DNA of 64,000 nt from Pseudobutyrivibrio sp. OR37 (GTDB taxonomy: Bacteria > Bacillota > Clostridia > Lachnospirales > Lachnospiraceae): contig NZ_FOQF01000016.1 in assembly GCF_900113655.1 (NCBI RefSeq), forward strand, positions 18,039-82,038, in the 5' to 3' direction. The notes below the pieces were generated by a model that ran no database searches, had not been told where the DNA came from, and was given only the letters and a program-made list of their open reading frames with translations. This document shows positions 48,701 through 57,300 of this stretch, piece after piece. How positions within the stretch are numbered: the stretch's first letter is position 1; the number at the start of each line of letters is the position of its first letter. The position numbers and the translations under genes were made by a program.

Positions 48701-49029
48701 TGGACTATGCCATTACCTTTAAGGCTGACAGGAGGGCCTTAGATGGCACATATCTGATAGTCTCTGGCAAGCCTGCTATACTTAGAAATAAGACAGGCAG
48801 GTTTAAGTTGCCTGCCCCAGGCTACACCGCCACCAGCACAAAAAAGGTAGGCGGCAAATATGTCACCACAAAATATGTGCTGGCTTACTACTATATCGAG
48901 GGCAATGATATGCAACATTTTTCAGCCCCAACAAAGCAGGGCTATACTACAATTGACCTGGCAGATTATGGATATAATATGAGCCAGCCACTCACAATCG
49001 TTGCCAAATTCAAAAAGGTGGAAAATTGA
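42763..49029 (+). CDS. second secreted papain-like (C1) protease with lectin-like domain and GKG modules, 2088 aa
   Basis: ATG 42763 is preferred to an in-frame TTG at 42754: GGAG (42748-42751) is 11 nt from ATG but only 2 nt from TTG. Signal peptide ~1-28, acidic linker to ~130, then the same pre-domain as 34948 (~141-235). The protease (~262-490) has QGSEGACWAF with Gln273 and Cys279, His437 in NHAVMLVGWDDNF and Asn469 in WLVRNSW, so the catalytic set is complete. A lectin-like domain, a Big_2-like domain, about three Flg_new repeats (~765-1010), a beta module, a chitobiase-C-like domain (~1110-1205), LPEGLWISKAT (~1225) and GKGxYxG modules follow. The tail (~1980-2088) resembles a segment of 54372. 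Codon use is richer in G/C-ending codons (many ACC) than in its neighbours. Tandem paralogue of 34948. Confidence 0.88.
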   Translation: MVIRKRLISLLLMGALAFTAIDTTAIAAGIDENNIDATEFSDTTDDEGSIIDSDANSVPENQSESQDENNSKETTSEESNQSDETQNQEELNTDKTDESNGTEDVDTVAEELEEDELVEDELLEVATEEDEEEEIVQFKELDKITTHYKLALESLKEQFPKKIIAYTNQDNEIEIRIYEWTPIDDYDEYLGDYTFEPVVDTDYTIAEDVEIPTLYVHVEDESDGPTGLISTPADYEIPIYNDGISTSMLLRSSSTDSSYNGYEAGYLPEIRSQGSEGACWAFAAIGAVETDLIKNSGESSSIDLSELQLAYFTAHKYTDPKGCHDSDEYEYLGTNYLSNGGTATMANQAFANKVGPVREVYVPYSKGSGYVPAEEYALGHDYAQVQNIYEINIEDRAQVKKAILEHGSVSTSFYASDDDAYSSTYNSYYTSIEDQNHAVMLVGWDDNFSREHFKDGSQPLGNGAWLVRNSWDLEDYGKNGYFWISYYDKSLIDGGEAIAYTASKTMYDNVYSYASSEYTGALRSQSKGGSLTAKVEYDGKIAAGERIEAVGVQVLNTNADIQVTVSDGTNSATGTYHNMFYGYYTIPLDTPLEVTEPDKKITLTYKIKASDSECPAIAFDSLAHNNLGNIYHTVKNDAGFSIGNNKYDQDAKVKLYTNNTGNITPTGDFATSTPTIYDHAGTTHQIEATFGGAPVNTADITWSVVNDNIATVDTNGLVKIKKAKGSTVVFGDYTVGGKTYRITVTVTVKHYNITYVTAEDESYRKLYSTYYPGVSNYCKLPGKDDASKSSKEGYYLKGWKNGPGDGAKEVYESDLRNNLMKDLTLYPIWSPYSVPVRYYEPDGMGGYSSSTRLIKNINITNIPYALPTASAIAENPLPYTPVNKVFYGWSTDEAGNKIVTTITKDDILAEKNIYTGKYTFKDRIVFYPQFKEAGQWVLTYDANGGTSPDVKKLVTEQGYYGTLPTPTREGYVFLGWHLGSEDGQLINSDSVVTTHADHTVVAKWGQLTYKITNSTDDAALEDADEIVYKGHDIRIYDIKLIIDGVTYEEIIKDASGNATTERNFYTTITGNTGVGTATINLRLTGSKLSPKYENHEIIKTVIVKNDVEKVENPQGNNATALEYGDLVRLTTGTPGATIYYKVFTGSTTGDLPDTEDEKAAFESAANRYTPFRANYEGEFTVRALAVKTIDNKKTYSECVDITFTAVGNWGDVNADDTSVDKPGNLPEGLWISKATLASITDAKTHTGTIYSGYAKTLPTGKNQAGQNYSADYRVFFNNKLLTYGTDYSISYKNNVNAGDDANIIVTGKGKYAGSYVQKFSITPKPVDDSILTITASNATTVDGTSFAMTENNKVQKPKLVISYTEDQYASFNATTTKSVVKKLTEGKDFTADYSNIKAAPTDSGYSIPITIKGNYSGTVAARNLKIIPANRRITNARVTIDARQVKLDGTDKKSEVITTVTMGGTPLTEGRDYNVTYTYNSKIPGYAPGEGVYSVGSYTATITGMGTYMGTMKKNFSVSATAATKITAKSITATTDRLDNSAYKFGETIGFKVTDGEKELQPDKDYVVSGVNSQKVGSAKATIYGIGAYTGSRTVSYRVEGTIITSSAVAMDKDSFTYTGAGSTSSPKLTITLPDPADSSKQAKTVSVNYGDTTFTVPGYPETYTVTWPKDAVNVGTKTVKIKGTNGNTSSITLTYKVTKADIADAVVYLDAANTARLKVNETDELREIPYTNSAPVIHFAFAGMDYYSNAAFGKANATFSFKGGYKYGNTVTATIAGKKNFSGKIVGTYKVGKANIADNIITVGDIIAGGKFKAPSVKIVSSATGKTLAAGTTKDYKVSYLYNGNGDGHSRYQAVNTSEMVKSGMEYIAHIEGSGNGYFGESDVVFRAIDKAFDISKASVSINRRFIFDGRETLIEKDDITLVLNKEVVEADDFEIVSTTLPRNKAGQLTSGNGKVLLHGIGEYAGYKDVTISIEKAPVDYAITFKADRRALDGTYLIVSGKPAILRNKTGRFKLPAPGYTATSTKKVGGKYVTTKYVLAYYYIEGNDMQHFSAPTKQGYTTIDLADYGYNMSQPLTIVAKFKKVEN

Positions 49030-49073
49030 AATTGTATCCTGTGGGAAAAGCCAATAGATTTAGACATAAAAAA

Positions 49074-49098
49074 AGTGGATAAGGACGACTTATCCACT
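49074..49098 (-). terminator. hairpin that would terminate minus-strand transcription
   Basis: Perfect 10-bp stem AGTGGATAAG/CTTATCCACT with a 5-nt loop. Seven A residues precede it on the plus strand, so on the minus strand it is a stem followed by seven U. A second copy of TTATCCAC at 49121-49128 could compete for the left arm. No minus-strand gene is visible that would need it; it may still help end the 42763 transcript, which has no other terminator. Confidence 0.45.
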
Positions 49099-49262
49099 AA
49101 AGATTTAAGAAGCTCAGTAATTATCCACTTTAAAAAAAATGGTAGTTTAAAAGTATTTGGTGCTACTGTAAACTGTTAAAAATGGACAACCCCCGATTGA
49201 TTTAAGTATAAATTATATGGAGTAATTTTGCAAACACAATAGATAGCAGATATGGCAATGTA

Positions 49263-49291
49263 TTGAATATTGTTAAAAATATTGGTACAAT
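49263..49291 (+). promoter_or_regulatory. sigma-A type promoter of the 49331 gene
   Basis: TTGAAT (49263-49268), a 17-nt spacer and TACAAT (49286-49291), with TG one base before the -10. Confidence 0.7.
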
Positions 49292-49294
49292 AAT

Positions 49295-49323
49295 CCTCGC
49301 CTGAGAATATTCGGGCGAGGAGG
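49295..49323 (+). promoter_or_regulatory. hairpin overlapping the ribosome binding site of the 49331 gene
   Basis: CCTCGCC (49295-49301) pairs perfectly with GGCGAGG (49314-49320). The 3' arm runs into AGGAGG (49318-49323), 7 nt before ATG, so folding would hide about half of the ribosome binding site. The predicted transcription start (~49298) falls within the 5' arm, so the full stem may form only in transcripts started further upstream. Confidence 0.45.
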
Positions 49324-49330
49324 AAATGTA

Positions 49331-52300
49331 ATGAAAAGGTTACTAAAAAACTTGGTGCCAAGGACTCTTAGCTTGGTGCTGATTTTTTGCTGTGCTTTCC
49401 CATCAACTGCTGTGGCAGCTGTTGTAGAAAATCAGCAAATGAACAATGAAGTTATCTCGGAGAACACCGAGAAACAAGTTGATTCTCAAGAAATTTCTAA
49501 TGAAAATTCAAATGAAAATCCAACACAAAAAGAAACACCTGAAGAATTAGTTCAGGAGGAAGAACAGGATGCTTCTGAGATTATCGGTGATGAAACAGGC
49601 TTAGACGAAGAAGTTACTGATAATGAAGCTGATTCTGAAAAAGCTTCAGACGAAGAATCTGAAGAAGACAAGGAAGCAGTAGAGGATGATTTAGAGTGCG
49701 TTCCTCTCATAGAAGAGACATCAGATTTAGAGCCTGAGGAATTGCAAATCATAGAAAATATCAATCCTCAGAAGCTACTTAATGCCTCTACTGAAACTGT
49801 GTCAGGAATAATAAAAGGCACAAATATAAAATGGGAGCTTTCAAATGGAACTCTGACTATCACAGGAAAAGGCGCAATCCCTGGAATTAACATTTCAAAC
49901 GGGACAAGCCTGCCACCATGGTTTTCAGAATCTGAAACCCGTTACTTCATCCCTAGTATTAGCAGGCTTGTAATAGGTGAGGGAATAACATCCATTGGAA
50001 AATATGTTTTCTTAGGAATATCTCCTGATGAGGTGAAGCTACCATCTACATTGAGAACCATTAATGGATGGGCATTTTACGATAGCACAATCGATAGTAT
50101 AGATTTTCCAAATGGTTTGACAACGATTGGTGAAAGAGCATTTTACAAGGCTACTATTAAATCCAGATTAGTATTTCCAAAGACTCTTACATCCATCGGT
50201 AAGTATGCTTTTTCTGAAGTTGAATATATGAGAACTGTAGAATTTACAGGAAATATGCCTGCTATGGCTGATTGTGCTTTTGCAAGAGAAGATATTATTG
50301 CTTATTATCCAGCAGATAATAAAACATATTCCGAGGCAAAGCGTAAAGCAGTGGAAAACAGATTTCATTCTGTTACATGGAAGCCGGTAGCTGGTGGCAA
50401 GACCGGTACATCTGTTACTCAGGGCACTTGTGGAAACGGTGTAAATTGGAAAGTTTCTGGAAGCACACTTACTATTTCCGGAAAAGGCAGAATGTATGAC
50501 TACAGCATGGATAATAAAGCGCCATGGTACGAGTACGGTGATGCCCTAAGAAATATTGATATACAAGAGGGCGTAACATATATTGGCGCAATGTCATTTG
50601 TAGGTACAAAGAATATTAATCTTAAGCTTGCAACATCAGTCAAAGAAATTGGTATAAGTGCATTTTATAGGGTTGAAAATTTATCTATAAGTCCAACCAC
50701 ATTCAGTGGTGTGGAGAAGTTTGATAAAAATGCATTTTATTATACATATTTCCAGATAAATAAATTGGCAAATGACGGTACATTAATTGATTTATCAAGC
50801 GCTAAAACTATAGATGATTACGCATTTTACAGTGTATTCGCAAATAACCAGGGAACACTTAAGCTAGGTAAGAATGTCACACGAATAGGTAATTATGCTT
50901 TTTATTCTGAAAGTCCTAATTCAAAATTAAACATGTTTGGTGGAGAGTTTAAATTACCTGAGGGAATACAGTATATCGGCGATTATGCTTTTGCAAACAA
51001 TGGTAACTATAATGGAAATCTGAAAATACCAAACAGTGTGAAGGTTATCAACGAAGGGGCATTTTCTGGTTGTCTAAAAGTTACCTCTATCGATGTAGGC
51101 GATGGTGTTACTACCATATATCCAAATGCGTTTTATGGCCTTTCAAATCTCACTAAAATTCGATTTGGAAAAAATGTCAAAAATATTGGTTCCAAAGTAC
51201 TTAGCTACTCAACAAAGCAGGTTGATTTCTACGGTTCATATCCAGTATTTGACAGTCAGTGGTTTTATGGAAGTCACATAAATGCAGATATGAGTGTGAG
51301 GGTATATTCAAAGGATCCTAGTTGGAATAATATTACAAAAGATGATTTATTTTTAAACGCTGGAAAGAATATTGATTTCATAAAAGACGGTAATGAAATA
51401 ACTATCATTGTCGATTTGTCAAATTGTAAGGATTATAGTCCACAGAATATAAAGACTGTTTACCATATAAATAAAGGGGATACCTTTAATCCTCCATTTT
51501 TATACATGAAAACAGCTAATACTGATACGCTGAAATCTGTAAGCTATTGGTCAACAGATATAGCGGGAACAAAGGTGTTTTCTGCTACCAAGCCTGTTTT
51601 GGCTAGCGTGACTATTTACCCTCAATTTAAGGACAAGCTTAGTAAAAGCGAGAGGGGAGATTTGTTTTCTGATGAGATATTGGATATGGGATTCTCCTCT
51701 GAAGCAGATATTCCTAAAGGATTGTGGGTATATGATAAAAAAAGTAGTATAAATAATTCAGCAGCAGAAGTACAAAATAGATACTATTACACTGGCTCGG
51801 CAGTAAAGCTAAATAAATATATCAAAGTTTATCATCATACAACTTTGCTTGTGGCTGGAAAAGATTATACTATCAAATACAAAAATAACGTAAATGCTGG
51901 AACTGCCACCGCTATTATTACAGGAAAAGGCGATTTCAAAGGTACCTATAATTATGATTTCAAGATAGAACCACTCAATTTGAGTAAGGCTACCTTTGGT
52001 AAATTCAAAATACTGTACAACAAAGAGGAAGTAACAAAAATTACTCAAGCCTACAATGGAAAGGTTCAGAAACCAAAGGTTTCAGTTGCGTTTGTAAGTG
52101 AAAAGGATGATTCAGTAATCACTCTCAAAGAGGGCAGAGATTATACCATTACTTTCCCAGGTACAGATAAAAAGGTTGATGGTAATAACTATAACGAAGA
52201 AGCATTCAAGGAAGCAGGTAAATATAAAGCAGTAATAACAGGTAAGAACAATGTGGAAGGAACTCTTAATTACACAGTAGAGATTACTAATAAGATTCCA

Positions 52301-54025
52301 CTATCAAAATGTACATCCTTAGCTCCTGCTACAGTAGATTTCGTTAATAATCAAGAAAATGCAGCTTTATTACAATACGAGGACCTTAAATATAACAATA
52401 GGTTATTAAAGAAATATGTGGACTATTCTGTTCAGCAAAAATGGTCAGAGGATGGTAAGGTATTAACCCTTACATACAAAGCACTTGCTGCTTCGCAGTT
52501 CTTTGGCTCCTTCCAAAAAAAGGTAAATGTAAAAGGCTATCCATTTTCTAAGGTGTATGTGCTAGCCCCTACGCCAGAACAGATAAAGTCAAAAAAATAT
52601 AGTAGAAATGTATATGAATACTCAAGCTTTTTTAAGGTCTATCCTAGTGAGGAAGCTTATAAGTACGGATATGGAAAACTAAAAGAGGGAAATCTGTATG
52701 ATTATATGCTTAAAAATGACGTTGAGTTTAATCATATAAAAGGTACAGCGACCTTCACACTTATCCCAAGTAATGGTGTTGAAGGCGACTACATGTTTAA
52801 CGGAATTAAAAAAGTAACAGTCAAATTAAACAATCCAGATGTTGCTAATTCTTCGCAAGTATCTGTATCCATGGATGGATTCAACCCAGAGTTTGGAGAG
52901 TCAGATGTAAATGCAAAGCTTAAGGTTACCGTAGATGGAAAGCTTATGAAGGGTGCAGAGATAAATCCTGCAAACAGCGATAAATGGGCTAAAGGCAATA
53001 ATAAGAAAATACATTCTGGAGAATATCCAGGAATATATTACGATGATTTTGATTATTATTTCTGTAAAGAATTTGATAAGGCAAACAGAAAGATTAAGAT
53101 CACAATCATTGGAAATTTAGGCCACATGCAGGGTAAAAAGATTTTTACATACTCTTATGGTAAGTACGATATTGCAAAAGACTACGAAGTGAAAGCAGCT
53201 AATGAGCAAGATACTTTTGCAAAACCAGTCAGAGTTACTATTAAAAGTAATAGCCCTGGAATTTACACTCCAAATGGTAGTACATTTGGCGTGCAAAGTA
53301 TAAGGACTTATGATAAAGCAAGTAAAAAACAGCGAGTTTTAAATCCTTCTACCGATTATTCTGTAAGTTACAGTGAGAATTTTAAAACAGGCAACGGTCG
53401 TGCGACTATCACTGGTAAGGGGTTGTATACAGGTAAAATTGTTTATGATTATAAATTAGTTAAACGTGACGTTAATGCATCCCCATTGACTTCTGATACA
53501 ATTACCAATATAGTTGCTAATCCAAAAGGCGGATTTATAGCGCCAGAAGCACTGCTATATGTGGGAAATAGTCGCTTGGTATCAGGCAGGGATTACGACA
53601 AGAAGTTTGTATATAATTACTACAACAATAATAAAGTAGGTGCGGTGGTCGGAGCAAATGACAAATTGGAGGCCGGCACCAAGATAATGGTAACTGTTAA
53701 CATGAAGGGGAATTACACAGGCTCCATTAAGAAGGTAGTTACCGTTGCAGACAAAAACATAGGAAAAGCTAAACAGGACAAAATTACATTAGAAATCAAT
53801 CCTAAGACCAGAAATAGGAGTAGTGAAAAAATGCTCACCGCCAATGACATAAAGCTTAAATACAATGGTGAGCCAGTCCCAGCTAATGCTTATAAGATAT
53901 TAAATTATACATATAAAAATAATATAAAGCGCGGTACCGCTTCAGTAATGATAATAGGCGATGGCCAATATGGCGGCTACTACACTGTAAATTACACCTT
54001 AACTGCTAAGGATATATCTAAATAG
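49331..54025 (+). CDS. giant secreted BspA-type LRR protein with GKG modules, 1564 aa
   Basis: Signal peptide ~1-29 (AVAA cleavage), Asn/Glu/Asp-rich linker to ~150. LRR_5 repeats (~155-700) come in two blocks, each introduced by a GTLTITGKGAIPG- or LTISGKGRMYDYS-type segment with a following PWY/PWF, as in 7275. A degenerate Flg_new repeat (SYWSTDIAGTKVF…IYPQF) precedes IPKGLWVYDKK (~795), after which GKGxYxG modules run to the C-terminus (VNYTLTAKDISK). The C-terminal modules match those of the fragment at base 1 more closely than any other local protein. AGGAGG lies 7 nt before ATG, partly within a hairpin. Own promoter and terminator. Likely surface adhesin; no enzymatic motif. Confidence 0.87.
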   Translation: MKRLLKNLVPRTLSLVLIFCCAFPSTAVAAVVENQQMNNEVISENTEKQVDSQEISNENSNENPTQKETPEELVQEEEQDASEIIGDETGLDEEVTDNEADSEKASDEESEEDKEAVEDDLECVPLIEETSDLEPEELQIIENINPQKLLNASTETVSGIIKGTNIKWELSNGTLTITGKGAIPGINISNGTSLPPWFSESETRYFIPSISRLVIGEGITSIGKYVFLGISPDEVKLPSTLRTINGWAFYDSTIDSIDFPNGLTTIGERAFYKATIKSRLVFPKTLTSIGKYAFSEVEYMRTVEFTGNMPAMADCAFAREDIIAYYPADNKTYSEAKRKAVENRFHSVTWKPVAGGKTGTSVTQGTCGNGVNWKVSGSTLTISGKGRMYDYSMDNKAPWYEYGDALRNIDIQEGVTYIGAMSFVGTKNINLKLATSVKEIGISAFYRVENLSISPTTFSGVEKFDKNAFYYTYFQINKLANDGTLIDLSSAKTIDDYAFYSVFANNQGTLKLGKNVTRIGNYAFYSESPNSKLNMFGGEFKLPEGIQYIGDYAFANNGNYNGNLKIPNSVKVINEGAFSGCLKVTSIDVGDGVTTIYPNAFYGLSNLTKIRFGKNVKNIGSKVLSYSTKQVDFYGSYPVFDSQWFYGSHINADMSVRVYSKDPSWNNITKDDLFLNAGKNIDFIKDGNEITIIVDLSNCKDYSPQNIKTVYHINKGDTFNPPFLYMKTANTDTLKSVSYWSTDIAGTKVFSATKPVLASVTIYPQFKDKLSKSERGDLFSDEILDMGFSSEADIPKGLWVYDKKSSINNSAAEVQNRYYYTGSAVKLNKYIKVYHHTTLLVAGKDYTIKYKNNVNAGTATAIITGKGDFKGTYNYDFKIEPLNLSKATFGKFKILYNKEEVTKITQAYNGKVQKPKVSVAFVSEKDDSVITLKEGRDYTITFPGTDKKVDGNNYNEEAFKEAGKYKAVITGKNNVEGTLNYTVEITNKIPLSKCTSLAPATVDFVNNQENAALLQYEDLKYNNRLLKKYVDYSVQQKWSEDGKVLTLTYKALAASQFFGSFQKKVNVKGYPFSKVYVLAPTPEQIKSKKYSRNVYEYSSFFKVYPSEEAYKYGYGKLKEGNLYDYMLKNDVEFNHIKGTATFTLIPSNGVEGDYMFNGIKKVTVKLNNPDVANSSQVSVSMDGFNPEFGESDVNAKLKVTVDGKLMKGAEINPANSDKWAKGNNKKIHSGEYPGIYYDDFDYYFCKEFDKANRKIKITIIGNLGHMQGKKIFTYSYGKYDIAKDYEVKAANEQDTFAKPVRVTIKSNSPGIYTPNGSTFGVQSIRTYDKASKKQRVLNPSTDYSVSYSENFKTGNGRATITGKGLYTGKIVYDYKLVKRDVNASPLTSDTITNIVANPKGGFIAPEALLYVGNSRLVSGRDYDKKFVYNYYNNNKVGAVVGANDKLEAGTKIMVTVNMKGNYTGSIKKVVTVADKNIGKAKQDKITLEINPKTRNRSSEKMLTANDIKLKYNGEPVPANAYKILNYTYKNNIKRGTASVMIIGDGQYGGYYTVNYTLTAKDISK

Positions 54026-54040
54026 AATAGTATATTTACA

Positions 54041-54084
54041 AAGGTCGAGTTACCTGGTGAAATCCAGATGACTCGGCCTTTTTT
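54041..54084 (+). terminator. intrinsic terminator after the 49331 gene
   Basis: Two-part stem: AAGGTCGAGT/ACTCGGCCTT with an inner CTGG/TCCAG extension around TGAAA, then TTTTTT. Confidence 0.82.
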
Positions 54085-54162
54085 CGAGTAAAATAGGCGT
54101 TCACAGAAAAATACATAAAATTTCACACATGTTAAAAGTCTGTGAAACTATCGGAAAATCTA

Positions 54163-54191
54163 TTGTATTTTTATTATTGTCAGAATACAAT
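54163..54191 (+). promoter_or_regulatory. sigma-A type promoter of the 54372 leader
   Basis: TTGTAT (54163-54168), a 17-nt spacer and TACAAT (54186-54191): identical hexamers and spacing to the promoter at 2232. The predicted start at ~54198 gives a leader of about 174 nt. Confidence 0.75.
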
Positions 54192-54197
54192 CGGTTT

Positions 54198-54371
54198 ACA
54201 GGCGATTAGAGACGACAATTCTCTAACTTTATCCAGGCTATGGCGATATGCCTGGGTGTACGAAAATTTAATACCCCATTGCAGGAGGCGAACCTGCGGT
54301 GGAAAACTCGATATTAATTTTTGGGCGAATTAGAGAATTAGATCTCTAAAAAAATTAATGGAGGTAGACTT
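54198..54371 (+). ncRNA. unidentified structured 5' leader (candidate cis-regulatory RNA)
   Basis: Four short arms occur in order: TTAGAGA (54206-54212), TCTCTAA (54220-54226), TTAGAGA (54330-54336), TCTCTAA (54343-54349). They can form two local hairpins, or arms two and three can pair over ~100 nt and enclose two strong stems: CCAGGC/GCCTGG (around 54232-54256) and CCATTGCAGG/CCTGCGGTGG (around 54281-54307). The enclosed form is a three-way junction with a switchable closing stem, as in riboswitches. The last hairpin ends about 10 nt before GGAGG, so translational control is plausible. It does not match the conserved cores of TPP, cobalamin, SAM, purine, lysine, glycine, FMN, c-di-GMP-I/II or c-di-AMP riboswitches as I know them. 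Confidence 0.5.
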
Positions 54372-57300
54372 ATGCATATTAAGAGATTACTTAGTGGATC
54401 TCTGGCTGTAATGATGGTTGCCACGTCTTTTAACGTGCCTATCAACGCAAAAGCAGCAGAGATACCCGACGTGGAACCAGAGGCAGGTCTTGAAGAAAAT
54501 CAAGAGTTGCCTAGTTCTGATGCGGAAATTTCCCTCGACGATGAAACCAACGTCGTAGTGGAAGAAGCCGCAGAAGAGCCTGAGGTCGTTGCACCTGAGG
54601 CCGAAGAGACTCCATCCGAGGAGCCAACCGAGGAGCTTGTGGTCGAGGAGGAGACTGCAGCGCAGGATGTGGTTGGGGAAACACCAACGGCAATCACTGT
54701 TACAGTATCATTTGCTGATGGTGTAGAAGGTGAGGATATTGCTGTTCCAGCTGCAACAACAATTACTGCAGAAGTTGCTGAAGCCACAGCATCTAAAACA
54801 TTGAATTTATCTACAATAACAACCAATAACCCACCAGTAAGAGAAGGATATACATTTGCAGGATGGAAGGTTGGCGAAACAGAAACAGTCTTGGCTGCTG
54901 GTGGAACTTATGAATATACGAAAACAGAGGTTGGTGAGGAAACTGCAGCAACAGACAGTGTTACACTCACAGCTCAGTGGAAAGTTGATATTTCTAAGTT
55001 AGATATTGAGTTAAATGGAGCAGCATTAACATTTGATAATACTGATCAGATAGCTGGTGTAACTATTAAGAGTGCGAAACTAAATGGTGTCGCTCTTGGT
55101 GAGGCAGAACTTAATAAGTTGCAACTTGAATTCTTTTCTGATGAAGCATGTGAAACTCAGGCATCAGAACTTATAAACAAAGGTGATTATTTTGTTAAGG
55201 TAAGTTCTACAGATGCTGGTTATACGGGATTTAAAAAGATTAAGGTCACAATCTCGGCTAAGGAATTAACAGCTGAGGATGTTGTTTTATCAGTCACAGG
55301 AGAAGATGCTGGTACTGAGGCTACTGGATTTAATCTATTCTATGCCACAGCCGAAGATGTAGCATCTGATTCAGAAAAGGTTGAAGGTGTTACACCTAAG
55401 CAAATCAAGCCAACTGTAACAATCGCAGGTTTGACAGAAACAACAGACTTTGAAGTTACATACGGAGATAATAATTCTACATCAGGCGGTTCTGTAAAAA
55501 TCACATTAAAAGATACAACTGCTGCAAAGAATTATTCAGCTTCAGAAACAGGCTTTACAGAGTCATTTAAGATTGTAGATGTTGATGAATCAAAAACTGC
55601 AAGTTATACTACAACAACTAAGGCTAAAGTATCAGCAACTGAATCAAAGCCAGGTGAAAAGACTGGATATGGTACAAAGTATCATAAGAAGTACACTAAG
55701 GTTATTCCTGCAATAGATAAGTCAGCATCTAAAATTAAGGGTGCACGTACTACTGCTAATATTTCAAGTCTAACCATAAATGGTGTGTTTGATACTGAGG
55801 ACAATATAAAAGATACAGATATATATGAGTTAACTAAGGCTGCAAAAGAAGGAGATGCAACAAAGGTTGTTGTAACTGTTACATTCAAAGATGCATCAGC
55901 CTCTCCTGATTACGAAGGCTCATTTGTTATTGAGGATTCAATCATCGATGATGATGATAGCACATTTACCGAGCATGTTGACAAAGCTACATTCAACCAT
56001 GGTGGCCGTGTATATTGGGCAAAGGCTAATGGTGAAGAGGCGACAAAAGGATCTACTAAAGTAACTATTGATGGTAAGGAAGTTACATTAGATGAAAAAT
56101 ACATCTATGATCTTCCACAGCTGAATAGTACAGTAACTGTTGGTACTAGAGATAGCGAAGGTACGTTTAGCACTAAGAGTACTTTTGACTACGATGGAAA
56201 AGCTGTTGAACCTGTAGTTCAGCTTTTAGATATGGCTAGTCCAACACCTAAGGAAGTTGCAGCAGAAAACTATACACTTTCATATGATAAGAATACAAAG
56301 CCAGGTACAGCTAAAGTAACAGTTACTATGACTGGTAAGTATTATGAAGGTAGTACTTCTGCAGAATTCACAATTGCTGAGCTGATTAAGGCTCCAGAAG
56401 CTCCTTATTATGTATTTGATGATAGTAGGGTATATGAGTTCATGGAGAAAAATGGTGGCTATGTAAGTTATGATACATTGCTTACTCTCAAGGCTCCTAC
56501 AAATGGATCATCTATTATCTATACTATTTCGAAAAAAGATGGCTCTGTGGCAGCAGCTGCTATTCTAGATGGAGAAGGTGCACGTAATGATGGTGTAGGA
56601 ACCACATATACCACACCAATAGAGCTTAAAGATGCTTGTGCTATATCAGATGTCATCACAATCAATGCTGTAGCAGTAAAGGATGGAAAGTATTCAACAG
56701 AGAGGACTTTCACATTTAATATGCTTCCAGCAGCTGCTGATTGGGGCGATGTAATACCGGATTATGATTTTGATACAGACTCTAGTTCAAAGACAGCTGT
56801 AAATCTTCCTGATGGACTTTGGATTTCAAAAGCTTCATTAGACTTCATTGGTGATAAGACAACACATTATGAATCTAATAATGTTTATGATGGTAATGCA
56901 AAGGTTATGACCGGCCCAGTAAGAATCTTCTACAACAACAAGCTTCTTACTGAAGGCACAGATTTTTCTATAGCATACAAGAATAATGTAAAGGCATGGC
57001 TAAATAGTGATCCAGAACAGTATCCTATAGCAAAGGCACCTACAATTACTGTAACAGGTAAAGGTAGATATGCTGGTGGATTTACACAGACATTTGAAAT
57101 CCAGCCACAGCCATTAGCATATGATTCAGATTATAATTTTAGTGATCCTGGTGACAGACAAATTTCTTCATCAATCCAAGTGGTTGCCGAGAATGGAAAG
57201 ATTCAGAAGCCTAAGTATACAATCAAAGCTGTAATCAACGATATTAAGAAGGGATATCGAGTAGTTTCATTAAAGGAAAACACTGACTTTACAGTAGATT

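Noticed and set aside
54142..54333. Small plus-strand ORF of 63 codons in the 54372 leader
   Set aside because: It starts upstream of the predicted transcription start, has no ribosome binding site, and overlaps the conserved-looking stems, so RNA structure explains the region better.
54198..54371. Second c-di-GMP riboswitch before 54372
   Set aside because: The AGGGCAAAC, GACGCAAA and GNRA-P2 elements of class I are absent, and the class II pseudoknot core is not recognisable.
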